A stretch of 64,000 nt of DNA from Henricia sp. BOLD:AAB3569 (GCA_037783545.1 JBBELK010000809.1:62001-126000); one strand, 5' to 3'; shown: positions 43,238 through 54,678, numbered from the stretch's first letter. The notes: generated from the sequence alone by a model not told the origin. Numbers and translations: made by a program.

Positions 43238-43641
43238 GGTATTTTTTCCTTATAAATCGAACAAAGATTTGAAGGAATCCTCCTGGAATCAACAGATAAT
43301 CTAATTTTAAGATATACTTCTGACTTGCACTTTTGTCACAAATGTTGCTTTTATGTAGAAAAATCACATGTTCCCCTTCAAAAACTGCATTCAGTTAGTG
43401 CACAAGATAAGCATTCTCGCGCGCGCGCAGCGCCCTCCGTTGTCGCGCTTACGCACGGACCACTCGCGCCGTAATTTTGTGCATTACTTCATGCAGTAAA
43501 TTTATCATTTATCTCATAAATTTGTATGCAACATTTCCGACAGACGTGCAAGTATGATATCTCTTAAAATTGGATGATCTGTTGATTCCAGGAGGTTATT
43601 TCATTCAAATCTTTGTTCTATGTATATACGGAAAAAATACC
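43238..43641. repeat. Foldback MITE, GGTATTTTTTCC family, copy 2, 8-bp target duplication
   Basis: 404 bp with ends GGTATTTTTTCC/GGAAAAAATACC and long inverted arms. It is flanked by the 8-bp duplication CAACTGTA (43230-43237 and 43642-43649). An 8-bp duplication fits the hAT group. Confidence 0.9.
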
Positions 43642-44649
43642 CAACTGTAATTCTACTAAACGTTGATTTTGCAGCATGCATGAAGTTTTAATTTCACAAT
43701 ACAATGAGCGTTTAAACCTTATTTTGCCTTGCCTGGCCTCCTTTTTGCGGATTTCCGTCTGTCGATCCCCAGCACCAAGACAATCACTGGTGATCTTGTT
43801 CGATGAGATTTGGATATCTCTTGAAGAAGACACCTGAAAAGAGAAAGTATCAGTAAACATGGTAAATTTCAAATACCAAGGTGGAAAAAACCAGCAGAAA
43901 TATACATGTACAATGTATGTACGTCTAGATACAGTGTACGTCTATGCACGACATGTGGCTTGACAATCAAAAATTTAGACAGGTTTTTTTTCCCGTCCTT
44001 TTTATCAAATATTCAAGAAATAGGTTACTTACTGCTCTGGATGAATAGTGGTTGACATTGCCGAAAAAAATGTAAATCTTCTGCAAAAAATGGAGGATGA
44101 CTGAAGTTTAAGGCGATTTCTTAGCACTAGAGTTAACAGCAAATCCAGCAAACCAGCATTGGTAGGAATAGTCTGGTACAAAATATAAGGCAGTGCACTG
44201 TGTATGTGTAATTCACTGTATGTGCAGAGAGTACCAGACTTACACAGCATGCTGCGGCGTAGGAATACAGATATTAGAAAAAGAAAAACAAAACGGATTT
44301 TGACGGATTTTGTTTTCTTAAAAATACATTAATCATAGAATTAATAAAGGAAAAAATATAATTAGTTATTTACATGAATTAGATTTGAAATGTTGATTCT
44401 AGTTTGGCTGTGCACTGGCAAACTACCCTGGCAAATTACTCATGTATATGTACACATACACTATAAAATGTAGGTCCTATATTTGTACATGTAGTTTACA
44501 TGTTTAATTTAAATTATTTTGATTTTCTTATTTTTTTGTAGATTTATTAGACTTAGACTAGGCCTGAAATTCATTATTGAGTAGAACAAAAATTAAAAAT
44601 AGCACCCAAAATAATACCAAAGATGCCAGGGCCGGGCCAGCACTGGTCC

Positions 44650-44990
44650 AGTGCTGGCAGTTTTAAGACATGATGCCAACTGTGGGCCAGGTCTGGGCCA
44701 GAGCTGGCAAGGCTGGGAAGTTTTAAGACATGGTGCCAACTGTGGGCCAGGTCTGGGCCAGAGCTGGCAAGGCTGGGAAGTTTTAAGACATGGTGCCAAC
44801 TGTGGGCCAGGCCTGGGCCAGAGGTGGCAAGGCTGGGCAGTTTTAAGACATGGTGCCAACTGTGGGCCAGGTCTGGGCCAGAGGTGGCAAGGCTAGGCAG
44901 TTTTAATTGACATGGTGCCAACTGTGGGCCAGGTCTGGGCCAGAGCTGGCAAGGCTGGGCCAACCCTTGCCAGTTCTCGCCACCTCTGGG
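44650..44990. repeat. 60-bp subterminal tandem array (right)
   Basis: Five units containing GCCAACTGTGGGCCAGGTCT and GGCAAGGCTGG..AGTTTTAAGACAT start at about 44670, 44731, 44791, 44851 and 44913. Confidence 0.95.
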
Positions 44991-45667
44991 CCAGGCCTGG
45001 GCCGGTGGTCTTGTGCTGGCTGGGACAGTATGTCGTACATGTACGTGGTGGAATGTATACACTGTCACTGCGGTGTCTATGACAACCCGACATACGCTAC
45101 AAACTTTCGAAACGTTTGAGCGGCAATCGACAAGTTTTTTAACAAATAATGCAACAAAACTCACCACAAGTTTTGGAGTAGGAACCCCCCTCACAGTTAC
45201 CAAGTGGGTACCATCTCTAGCATGGCTCACGGCTACCCAAAAGGGGAAGAATTGCCCGTTTTCAGGGCAGGTTGTCGCACAAAACGAGAGGCGATCAGCG
45301 TGTCTCCGCTCCAAGAACCCACCGCGCATACACTGTCGCGCACACCCACACGGTACACAATATTAATGAGCCTTTCCAAAAAAGTGTCATAAAACTTACT
45401 TGTACAGTATCACAAAATGGTGCTTACATAAGAAACCTTCAAAATTAGTCATCGCACATTAATTAAATAAATACAAGGTGGATATACCTTAACCCTTGAG
45501 AAAATGGAGCTTCTCAATAAGGACCTACTTGTTACACGGTGTAAGGAGTTTGACGGTAACTACTTTAGTTATGCATAAAGGTCAAACATAATGAGGCAAG
45601 GTCAGGCTAAATATATCCTTATCACTATGGGATTTGGAATTAAAGGGGCAGCGTCTCTCCACATTAA

Positions 45668-48200
45668 TATTTTTCCAGAAAATGCATTCCGTTCGAACCA
45701 GGAAGAGTTCATTTAAAATACATCCCCAAAATACTACCCATGGGAAGAAAACGGGAAATGTGCAATCCCTAAGTTGGATATGAAAGCAAAAAACGTTGAT
45801 GTCACCACTCCACTGCTTTAGCGGAAAAATTACTTTACTTAACTTTAGTGGGGTTTTGACGATCTCCTGAAATTTACGGATTGAGAAATTCGAAATTTCA
45901 GATTTGTAATGAGAAAACTATTACACATGATATGCTACCAAATCTCAACACCCATGGAAAAATGGGCCAGCTCAAAAATGTGAAATGGTTACGCTCCTTT
46001 AAGTAATAAACTTATTAATATTATTGGGTCGATTAAGTATTAGTACAATAACTGCCAATAAAACCAGGTTGTATTATTTAAATAGCTGGTAGATACTTTG
46101 CACCGCCTTTGTTTTAGAAACTTAAGCAAATATATAACAGATGGTCGCAAGCCAATTCAGTTGGCCTCGTTCCAGTATTTCGTTTTCCAGTACATTTATT
46201 TAATTTACACCAACAAATAAAATAGCTCTGCGTTCTGATTGGCTCTTGACATATGGTTCGACTAGTTATACTATCGAAGTGAATGCTTCACCATATTGTT
46301 AGTTGCCTAGGCAATGGCTCTAAACTGTTTCCCTGTGCTTTTTAAATGGTGTTTTATGTGGCAGCCATGATATTACCATCATATGGCAAACCACGTCACA
46401 CTTCGGCACTCCATAGATGCGTACCGGAATACGATCCAACGTGTTTTACATGGGGCACATTTTATGGAGCCGCACAGCACTGAAGTACAGTGTGCTCAGC
46501 ACAAATACACAAATGGGTTACCCACCAAACTCATGTGCGATGTGTATTACGATTAACTGCATGGTATTCTCATGGGCGTATAGGGGAGATCCGTCTTGCC
46601 CAAACAAATATTCTAAACAAATGCATTTCGTTCACAAAATCTCCACTGGTGTTCAGCCCCAATTGCAAACCGATCAGCTTTAGGGGGTGCTGGCTTTACG
46701 CGCACGCTCCCTTGCAAAAAAATGCAGTTCCGCTTTCAGTATAACTTAAACAGGCTCAACCAGCGTACGTCCATGTACATGTATGCCTATCTGTTATTGT
46801 TGCTAAGAACGCAGGTTTACTTACAATTTTGGACGGCAAGCCATTTTTGCAAAGCACAAATAAATGTTATGCCAAGCAAATTAAAATTAGCCAACACGCA
46901 TCTGGCCTGCAGCCTGCGTGGTCCTTTGTGGGAACTATTTTATCGTGTTCTGATTGGTCTGTAGAACAGGGCATGCGCTGTTAAATTTCAGTTCGAAAAA
47001 AAATTCGAGAAAGGGGCTTTTGCAAACAAGAACATTTTTTCCTATGGATAAAGAAAAATGCATAATACAAAACACACCTTTGAAAAAAAATTCCACTGGA
47101 GTTACATAACACTATTAATTAATCAATAATCGGAAAATATTGCATTTGTGAGATAGTTCGGTGGTCTTGTATCTCAGAGGCTGCAGTACAAAGTGCGGAA
47201 TATCACCGTGCAGAGATGGAGCACCAGAATGCTGCACGGTTCCTACAATTTAACGCACATCAAATATTTCTTGGCCTTGTTTTCGTAACCATAACCAGAA
47301 ACATGTTTGTGACGTAATTACTCTTTTAACCAATGAATAGCTTCGGTTTTCAGCAACTAGAACTAAAGACGGTCATTGGTTGAACTAGTGCTGATTGCGC
47401 CAGATATGTAAATGTACAATAGAAGGACTGTAGAAAATCTCAACTGACATGCACCACAAACCTGTAGCCATGCACTCCCATCGATCACTGGATGAAGCAA
47501 CGACGTCTAAAATTGAGGACAGCGTCCGCCATTGTACCCCACAAAATGCAATGCCTTGCCTAGACTGGTCATACTGTCTTCACTAGTCTAAGTGTGTTAA
47601 GTGGAATAAAAGCGATCGCATAGAACGGGGAGCAATCCAGGCCAAGCATTGTTCGTGGGGTACAATGGCGGCCGGCGCATAGCTTCAATTCTTGTCATAT
47701 GGAAACGTTTTACGGGATTTGTCTCATTAAAGAATTTGACCCAGCAAACACTCTGTGGTTTCCACAGGAGCGAGGTATGTACAAGGCCACGCGCCACTGA
47801 CCTTTTAGTGCACGGTTGGTCCATTGCGGGAATGGGTAAGTAAACCTTGGCACAGCCTCAGTTTTACGCAGCTGACCAATAAAGAAAAATACTACACTTA
47901 CCTCATTTTTGACAATGTTTGTAAAATATAATAAAATAATTTCTTAGAATCACTGCTGGCATAGATGTCCGAAGCAGTACCTGGTTGTAATGTATAAATT
48001 TTGGCGCGCCAATTTACAAACCCCCAGAATGTTTAATGGTACGATCCAGTAAACCCTACAGAAAAAATTGTTTTATTTGTAAAATAATGTTTAATGGACC
48101 AAAAACTTAAAAGATAACTTAACAAATAGTAATACATTATAATTAATAATTAAAATGTACACCATATATCGTGTATTTGTAGTATTTCTATATAATAAAG
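45668..48200. other. Intergenic DNA, no gene recognised
   Basis: AT-rich. Several TTGGTC/ATTGGC CCAAT-like motifs and ACATGTAC runs are present. A short frame near 47649-47843 ends at ATGGGTAAGT, a splice-donor-like site, but has no recognisable content. Confidence 0.5.
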
Positions 48201-48204
48201 TAAG

Positions 48205-48440
48205 ACTTCTGTCACGTGACCCTGACGAATTCGTACCCTGTGCCGGCGCCGCCGCGTGGGCGACCCCGCGGTTGTCCAGTGCTTTTCTGTGCCGCGGCCG
48301 ATCTTGATTTGAGAGCGGGGTTGCGAGTAAGAGTTCTGTCACGTGACGCGCCCATGGGCGCCGCCATCTTTGCTCTCGACGAGGGCGCCGCCGTGAGAGC
48401 TGCAGCGTGAGTAGCCGAAAGCTGTCACGTGTGCGGCTGG
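48205..48440 (+). promoter_or_regulatory. CpG-rich island with three CACGTG E-boxes, candidate promoter
   Basis: GC-rich, CpG-dense DNA in AT-rich surroundings contains GTCACGTGACC (about 48210), GTCACGTGACG (about 48339) and GTCACGTGTGC (about 48424). It also contains GCCGCCATCTTTG (48361-48373), the reverse of the YY1-type AAGATGGCGGC. On the plus strand an ATG at 48354 in good context (GCGCCCATGG) opens 17 codons (MGAAIFALDEGAAVRAA) before a GTGAGT donor at 48407. On the minus strand the YY1 site also has an in-frame ATG. A gene in either direction is possible, and no second exon was found. Confidence 0.4.
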
Positions 48441-48689
48441 CGTTACGAGACGCGTTTTAGCGCCGTTTGTGCACTTTGATTTTCACCCCAAAATTTACAG
48501 CTGCGACTGATTGTCCACGCCGGTAGATTTCGGCTTATGTTTGGTGTCGATATTGTACGTGAGGTAGTATTTTGGTGGCTTTTCGGTTGTCCAATCGACG
48601 ACGTTGTTACAACGCAACATACCCTTCCAAGCCGTGTCAGGTATGATGTGAATAGTAACCTTGAGGGCTTTCGGGCTCACCCAGACCCA

Positions 48690-48780
48690 GATATTTCGGG
48701 GTCATAAATAACCAACTGTCAAGCCATGGCAAACTGTACAGCGAATCGGGAGGGAAGAAATACCACGCGTGATAAGAGCT
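48690..48780. repeat. ~90-bp direct repeat, copy 1
   Basis: GGGGTCATAAATAA...CTGTCAAGCC...AAACTGTACAGCGAATCGGG recurs at 50300-50390. The two copies bracket a LINE relic. Confidence 0.8.
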
Positions 48781-48989
48781 TCCACCCGATTGGCTGGCGT
48801 ATTTCGACGCGTAGTTGGTGTCAGTTCACATGAACTTCTTTCTCAACAAAATCGCACCTTCAACTAAATTGTGCACACCTCTACTTTTCGTCTCCTGATT
48901 GGTATCCATTCCGTAATTAACAGTACAATTTTGTCTTTCGGAAACGTTTCTTGATATGTCGCTTCATTGGATTGACCAATCAAAAAAGA

Positions 48990-49600
48990 GCTTTGGGCAA
49001 GTCGCGTGCACGCATCATACACGTGTCATTTCAGAACGCCACCTGTTTATCATACATCCGACACCAAGCCAGTACGGTTTGTTTTGAATGGGTACCGGCC
49101 CAATGTGGGATTTCCGGTAATGAAAAGATAGACGCTATAGCCAAACTTGCCATCCAAAAGCCCAACATCGATCACTGTATCCCCTATACAGATACCGAGA
49201 TCAAACATTTTCTCAAAAAACAACTTATTGATGAATGGTCCAATACTATCCCGAGACTTGACACCTCCAAACATTGTGAACTCGGACCTTCTTTTACTTT
49301 CACCAGTTGGGGGAAAAAACGCCCTCAAGAAATTGTTCTCCACAGACTCCGCCTTGGCGTCTGCAAAGGCCTCAACAAATTTATCTTCTATACTGGAAAA
49401 CATATTGACGGCAACTGCGAAACATGTGGGGTCAGTGACGATGTTGGTCATTGTCCTTGATTGTGCTAAATTTAATAGACAGAGACGAGTCCTCCGAAAT
49501 GCTTTAAATCAATTAATCTTCTACTCAAATGACATTAACCCATATCCTTGGTCAAAGACACAACTGCCATCATATTCTTAAATTTATACAGGACTGTAAT
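48990..49600 (+). pseudogene. LINE RNase H domain relic (3' part of an I/Jockey-like ORF2)
   Basis: The frame to 49460 contains CFEWVPAQCGISGNEKIDAIAKLA, matching the last RNase H motif of I-type LINEs (normally WVPxHxGI.GNExAD..A). The His is Gln here, and the Asp of KIDAIAK is kept. About 70 codons later a C-x2-C...H motif (CETCGVSDDVGHC) appears, as at LINE ORF2 C-termini, followed by a +1 frame slip and DCAKFNRQRRVLRNAL. RT is absent. It may be the missing 3' portion of a family like the one at 1-4.8 kb, which cannot be tested here. Confidence 0.75.
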
Positions 49601-51800
49601 GTTAGAATTTAGTATTATTGAAACGGCCTTTTTGTTTTCTTAATGTTGCGCATGGACAAGGGATCATGGGAGGACAGTTGCGCTGGTGATTGGACGGGCA
49701 CAGTGCCGCCCTTTCATCACCCGGAGGTATGCGGACCTGCGAAAAGGGCCGGGTGGGAGCCTTGTGCTCTCACTTGGGAAACGGCCGGCCTTGCGGGACC
49801 CCTTGTGGCACTGTTGTCTGGACAATTACTGGCGCTCCTCCCTCCTTAACCCCATGCATTTTCTTGTAAATTCCTCCTTTTTTTTTCAGCACTCGCAGTC
49901 TCTCATCGCTCTTCTTTGCAACCATATTCACTCTTTGAAATACTGGGTCCAATAAGTTCTATGACAATCGATAAGATAGTATCGATTCTGACAAGCTGAG
50001 CTGAGCATGCGCATATGGCACAAAGGGCACACGGATTGCCATAAGTGCCATTAACTTACAACAACAACAACAACATACAGACAAGAAGCCCATTCAGAAC
50101 TAGACACTATATTTGAGGTTGAAAGGTCGACCTATAACCAGCTTGCTCAAACCACATTCCATCTGTCAAGCTTGGCAGGTGAGTGCCATATATCAACTTG
50201 GTAGTGACTGCTTTCTGACTGTAAAGTTCATTCATAACTAGACACGATTTGAGGTTAAAAGGCATATGTCGTTTCATTGGACGTATCTCTTCGCGTGGTT
50301 GAACCCACATGTTGCGGGGTCATAAATAAGCATCTGTCAAGCCCTGGCCTCGGCCAAACTGTACAGCGAATCGGGAGCGAAGAAAATGTCATTTACATAT
50401 ACACAAACATTACAAATGCTTTGTACCGTTGGACTGATTGTGATTTTGTCATTATTCAAGTTTTTGTAATCATAATGATATTTATGGTGTTTATTATGGT
50501 TGTTTAATTTGTATACTGGTACAAAACAAGTCCCTGAGTTTGTTTATTTTTCGGCAGGTGGCAAAAAAATCTGTTCATTTTGATTCAGCGTTTGAATACA
50601 GACCATAAACGCTATGTTGTACTTCTCTGACTAGACCACCTTTATCGAATCTGATACAACAACTTCCAAAGGACTACATTGCACAATGGTAGTCTGGAGG
50701 GATACTCGGTCAAGTCTTCTACTGCTGAAAACCGAGTGGTTCAGTCGAGACTGGTCGCCTGCTGCATGCTCTTAACGGAGTAGTCCAGTTGAGGCCGGTT
50801 TCCTGCGCTGCTCGCTTTTGAGTGGTTCAGTTGAGGCTAACTCCAGGACTTATGCAAATACATGTATATCATGCAACTGGTCTGTTGCATAATGTATATG
50901 TTTAAGGAGAGTGACCATGCACATCACATTTTGTCCCACCCCTTTTCCTATGGGTTTTGAGATTGTTTTCACAATATCAATTCATTACCATTCTAAAATC
51001 TCGAGTTCTCAATTCGTATCACAGCCTTTTGCGTGTTTGACTTGAATGATATAATAAGGGTATACTGCCGTAGTGCCTGGACTAAATGTTGTTTAAAATA
51101 TAATGCTATTGGGTGGCTTGCACGCAGCAGGTAATAAGTGCAAAATCAAAACCGATAAAAGAGAATGACATAAAGCAACTGTACTGTTAGTTGATGGGCA
51201 TGCACTCGCGGGCATCACGTAGCAACAACAACATTTGAAGGCAACAGTCATGGTGCAAAGATTACGTGAACATTAAATTATTTCAGCACTTGGTCAATGT
51301 TGTTTTTCTTTTCATGTCTCATTTCAAAGTGAATACTTTGACGTTTCTAGAAAATTATCAGTTCAATTTATTTTTGAGGTGCCACACCCAAAACGCACGG
51401 ACTGTATAAAATCAACTTTAAAAATACATGTAGGCCTACGTGTCTAAAAATCTTCTTTACAGGGCAAAATGAAGTAGGCCTCCCCCTCTAAACTGGTGGT
51501 CCCCCTCCCTCCCTGCCCCATCCTGGGATCTCAATTTCCGCTCTGCTAAGCAGCGTTACAATCCCCTGAGGAAATACGCAAATCTGTAAAAGTAGGCGGG
51601 TGTTACGCGTACCGAACGCACAAGTTAGTCATCTTGATAGAATTTAATCAATTGTGCCATGTTTTGCTAAAGAGAAAAACAATGATATGCTTTCCAAAAA
51701 ATGGAATTGCTGTTTGTTCTTCATTGACTATCCCTTCCTACCGACATTTCCGGCAACGTTGCAGAATTACGTGCATATACATGGATTTTCTCGCAAGTTC
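49601..51800. other. Intergenic DNA
   Basis: Contains the second 90-bp repeat (50300-50390) and a diverged duplication of AACTAGACAC..TTTGAGGTT (about 50098 and 50234). No gene recognised. Confidence 0.5.
50300..50390. repeat. ~90-bp direct repeat, copy 2
   Basis: See 48690-48780. It contains GGGGTCATAAATAAGC and AAACTGTACAGCGAATCGGG. Confidence 0.8.
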
Positions 51801-51806
51801 ATATAT

Positions 51807-51879
51807 GTGCCTTACAGCTCAGCTGGTAGAGCATCTTCCCGGTGAGTCAAAGGTTTCGGGTTCGAATGATGATGAGGCC
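51807..51879 (+). repeat. tRNA-derived sequence (SINE head or tRNA pseudogene)
   Basis: The A box CAGCTCAGCTGGTAGAGC and B box GGGTTCGAATGATG are at tRNA spacing, preceded by GTGCCTTA and followed by GAGGCC, an imperfect acceptor partner. The T-arm 3' strand is degraded. An A-rich stretch and a foldback follow. Confidence 0.55.
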
Positions 51880-51935
51880 CTTACGATTTTTCCCTCATCC
51901 CAACTTGAAGTTTGGTCGTTTAAAAAGAAAAAAAA

Positions 51936-52085
51936 TCTGCAGTTACCGCGCTCATTAAAATACCAAAACACAATAGAAATTCTAGGCGCACTACAGACAT
52001 TCCATAGGCGGTATCTGGGCACCGCCAGGAATTTCCATTGTTTTGGGATCTTAATGAGCGTGGATCTGCCGCAGATTTCTTACTA
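51936..52085. repeat. ~150-bp foldback
   Basis: AAATCTGC..CGCGCTCATTAAAAT is inverted against ATCTTAATGAGCGTGG..GCAGATTT, and CACAATAGAAATTC against GAATTTCCATTGTTTTG. Confidence 0.75.
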
Positions 52086-52626
52086 TGGTCGCGACAACTC
52101 GACCTATCCTGTACGACTTATGTTACCTTTTCTCAGATCGGGTCACAAATAAACATTTGCAGATTTTCCAGCAAAAACACATTTTCAGTCCATCTCCAAG
52201 ACCTAACTTGCCACCACATATACAAGCATTCTTTAAAGCGTAAACTACGCTTTTTAACACTTTCGCTATGCATCTTTATTCGCATCGCCACGACTGCCAG
52301 TGATAAGACTGATAAAGTCATTGATCGCTACATTATGTATTGGGAATCTCGAACAATCATAAATGTTCACAGACCCTAAAACAATTATTGTCCGTGTCAT
52401 GAGACGAACCATTGGCGGTCCGCCAATTATTCAACTCGCGGTTAGGCGTAGACTTGCCCAAGTTGACTCCCGTGTTTGGTCCGCAACGCGCAGCGCACAG
52501 TGCGGCCTGCGGACCGGCGGCCTGTCTAATCTCATATCTTCTGTTTATTCTGCTGTCTCAGAAAGTCTTCCGAGGCATGATAATTATGTGGAATATGTGT
52601 AATATGTTGGTCGAAAACCAGTCGCC

Positions 52627-52663
52627 CTAGCAGATGGCCGCGCGAAGCGCGGCCATCTGCTAG
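52627..52663. repeat. Perfect 16-bp-arm hairpin
   Basis: CTAGCAGATGGCCGCG, a CGAAG loop, and the exact inverse CGCGGCCATCTGCTAG. Confidence 0.95.
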
Positions 52664-53311
52664 TCACGATAAAAGACAATGGAAAGTAAGTTGATGACGT
52701 CACAAAGCCGTTTTGCGTGCTTGAGCATCCGGGACCTTTGCGTGAAAGGTCATTTGAGACGCTAGCTGTCAATGGTCAACCTTTTTAATACCTTTTTTTC
52801 CGACGAAAGTGTGTAACCAATCAAAAAAGGTTTTGCATCACAAGAAAGCTAATAATCAACATATTCATAAGCCGCTTGGCCCAAATCAACCTGGTCAAAA
52901 TGAAACGAGTGAGGGCTTGTCAAAGTCGGCAGTGTGCACAAAAACTCGCCGTTTTGCCAACTTTCCCACGCAAAAACGACGACATTGTGCAGGTTTATAA
53001 GGTTTTTTTCCGACGAAACCGAGGAACGTACTGCTATTATTTGTATGTTTTGGGTTTGACGAATAGTTATTCAAATGAATTCCGGGCAGCCCAATGCTTG
53101 AAATGAACGTACTTTTTGTATAATATCACTTTTTCGTGAAAAAAAATGACAATTTTCTCTATGCAAGCATGTCGGAGTGAGCAGATGAGACAACGTTTCC
53201 ATATGATAGTCAACTGCTATTGCATACTTAATCCAGTGATTGTATATCGATGTGCACTCCCAAAAGACGTTTGATATAGACTATACTAAAGTGAAAACGT
53301 GCCATGGTTTT

Positions 53312-53415
53312 TGGGTCTACACCAAAACCAGTGAACTGTTTCCCTGCGCTATACCTGTGGACGTTTCAGATTACCAGCGAATGTTTAGACCAAATTACTA
53401 TGGAAACTGACGTCA
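53312..53415 (-). repeat. Copy (inverted) of a repeat also at 63208-63311
   Basis: GGGTCTACACCAAAACCAGT through GTTTCCCTGCGCT to GGAAACTGACGTCAC matches the reverse complement of 63208-63311 and of its tandem partner near 63840-63940. Confidence 0.85.
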
Positions 53416-54402
53416 CACTTAAGTAGTCTATTACGGCTGACCATAAACGTAGTATGCCGCCCTCAACGCGCTCAATATAATACATCTGCAGAGAAAGATT
53501 TTAATTTTTTGTTGAGATCATTCGCTTGTACCCACCACCCTGCAGGGCACTTGGATGGGCTAAAATGTGCTTCAGAAATGTTTGTGAAGGAAATACGTCA
53601 CCCACGGTCACAGTTACAGATGCGCGGAGCATTGTGGGTTGCTATAATTAAAAAATAGTATGCTGATACTTAAAAACCCAGCGCCAAAAACAATTTTACG
53701 AGAAAAAAAAGAGTAGGCCTATACTGTGAGGAAAAACCTGCCTTGCCTGCTGGGAAAAAAAAAACGTTTTTATGATCATTTGAAAGAAAGAGAGCTGACC
53801 TCGTAGACACGTGTCGCGTAAAATTTTGCCAAAGAGGACGCAAAAAGATCAGCTAATCCCAGCGCCCAGTTCTGTAAGGGCGCCGGTGGGTACGCGCGAA
53901 TGGAGATCAGTGGAACGAACGTGCCCTGGGGACATGGTTGGTTAGGGGTAAACCGCCCCCAAGAGTCGAGTTGAGACTTATAACATCGTTAGTAACCGCG
54001 TGGCAGTGAATATACACAGTTGCCAAGATCTCTGAAGATTTGAAGAGGCAAGTTTCATGGGAACCGCCTCCGCCCAATCTTCGGTAAGTTAAATATTGAT
54101 AACTTAGTAAGTAATATTGGACAAATAAACAAAGCAATCTAACTGAAAGTTGACTTTATTAACCATTGTGCCACTTACTGCAAATATTACACCAGATGGT
54201 TATTTACTCAAATAGTTACTGGGGCATCATTATATCTCATGCAAATTTGTTTCAGGTGTGAATTTACAAAGAAAACTTGAAAATCGAAAGAATGGTAGGC
54301 TAAAAACAACACCTGTATAGTGCCCTATATACATATCGCGTAGATTGTAAACACATTGCAGCTGTAAACCCCACATCAGAGGAAATTTTTTGGACGAAAA
54401 CC

Positions 54403-54410
54403 TTTAAAAG
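54403..54410 (+). promoter_or_regulatory. TATA-like box of the secreted-protein gene
   Basis: TTTAAAAG lies about 30 bp upstream of CATACAGT (54433-54440, a possible initiator) and 55 bp upstream of the exon 1 ATG. Confidence 0.5.
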
Positions 54411-54464
54411 CCGAGCATTTAGAGGGTTTTGGCATACAGTATCGCCAGAGACAAGACCATCACG

Positions 54465-54501
54465 ATGTGGGCTAGATTTTCTCTTCTCATCGCGGCCGTT
54501 G
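54465..54501 (+). CDS. Secreted-protein gene, coding exon 1 (start of signal peptide)
   Basis: ATG at 54465 opens MWARFSLLIAAV and one further base, ending at a consensus donor G|GTAAGT (54502). The intron is in phase 1. A basic residue followed by a hydrophobic run is the start of a signal peptide. A TATA-like box lies 55 bp upstream. Exons at 60497 and 61829 continue the same frame with matching phases. The gene continues past the right edge and its product is unknown. The evidence is the agreement of donor/acceptor consensus, phase and signal-peptide chemistry across three small exons, since each alone would be unconvincing. Confidence 0.68.
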
Positions 54502-54589
54502 GTAAGTCGTTGGCTTGGGCCAATATGCCACACTGCTTCAATGTTTCCGTACAAGTGGCAAGTTAGAGTGTCGACTAAATTTCGACTAT

Positions 54590-54678
54590 AGTCCGTCGAA
54601 CAACGAATATACACGTATATGTAGTTCGAGGGACTCTATTCACTCGAACAACGAACATTACACGTTGTTCGACGGACT
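54590..54678. repeat. 89-bp inverted repeat in intron 1
   Basis: AGTCCGTCGAACAACG and CGTTGTTCGACGGACT form the ends. Inner CACTCGAACAACG repeats the motif. Confidence 0.85.

Larger units (their letters stand above)
41006..45024. mobile_element. 4.0-kb TIR DNA transposon (non-autonomous) with GC-rich subterminal arrays
   Basis: Ends are perfect inverted repeats starting CCCAGCCAGCACAAGACC and continuing into GGCCCAGGCCTGG, at least 26 bp long. The target duplication is 2 bp (AC), judged against the intact LTR. No transposase-like frame is found. The subterminal regions are arrays of CTGGCCCAGAGCTGG-type units. The centre is AT-rich and carries four smaller MITEs. A 2-bp duplication and subterminal repeats recall the CACTA/EnSpm group, but the termini are not CACTA, so the superfamily is unassigned. 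Confidence 0.85.
32377..45663 (-). mobile_element. Ty3/gypsy-type LTR retrotransposon, element 2 (young; 5' LTR split by a DNA transposon)
   Basis: LTRs lie at 32377-33547 and 40472-45663 (the latter holding a 4019-bp insertion). A 4-bp target duplication TTAA is present at 32373-32376 and 45664-45667. On the minus strand the order is LTR, PBS, gag, protease, RT, RNase H, integrase, SGNH-hydrolase ORF, LTR. Without the insertion both LTRs are 1171 bp, and in the ~625 bp I compared base by base only one substitution was found (32704 versus 40799). Despite this youth pol has two frameshifts and a stop. Confidence 0.95.
40472..45663 (-). repeat. 5' LTR of element 2, split by insertion 41006-45024
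   Basis: Left part 40472-41005 matches 32377-32910. Right part 45025-45663 matches 32909-33547. Two bases (AC) are duplicated at the junctions. Confidence 0.95.
52086..54400. other. Intergenic DNA, no gene recognised
   Basis: Includes the hairpin at 52627 and the inverted repeat copy at 53312-53415. Nothing else is interpretable. Confidence 0.5.
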
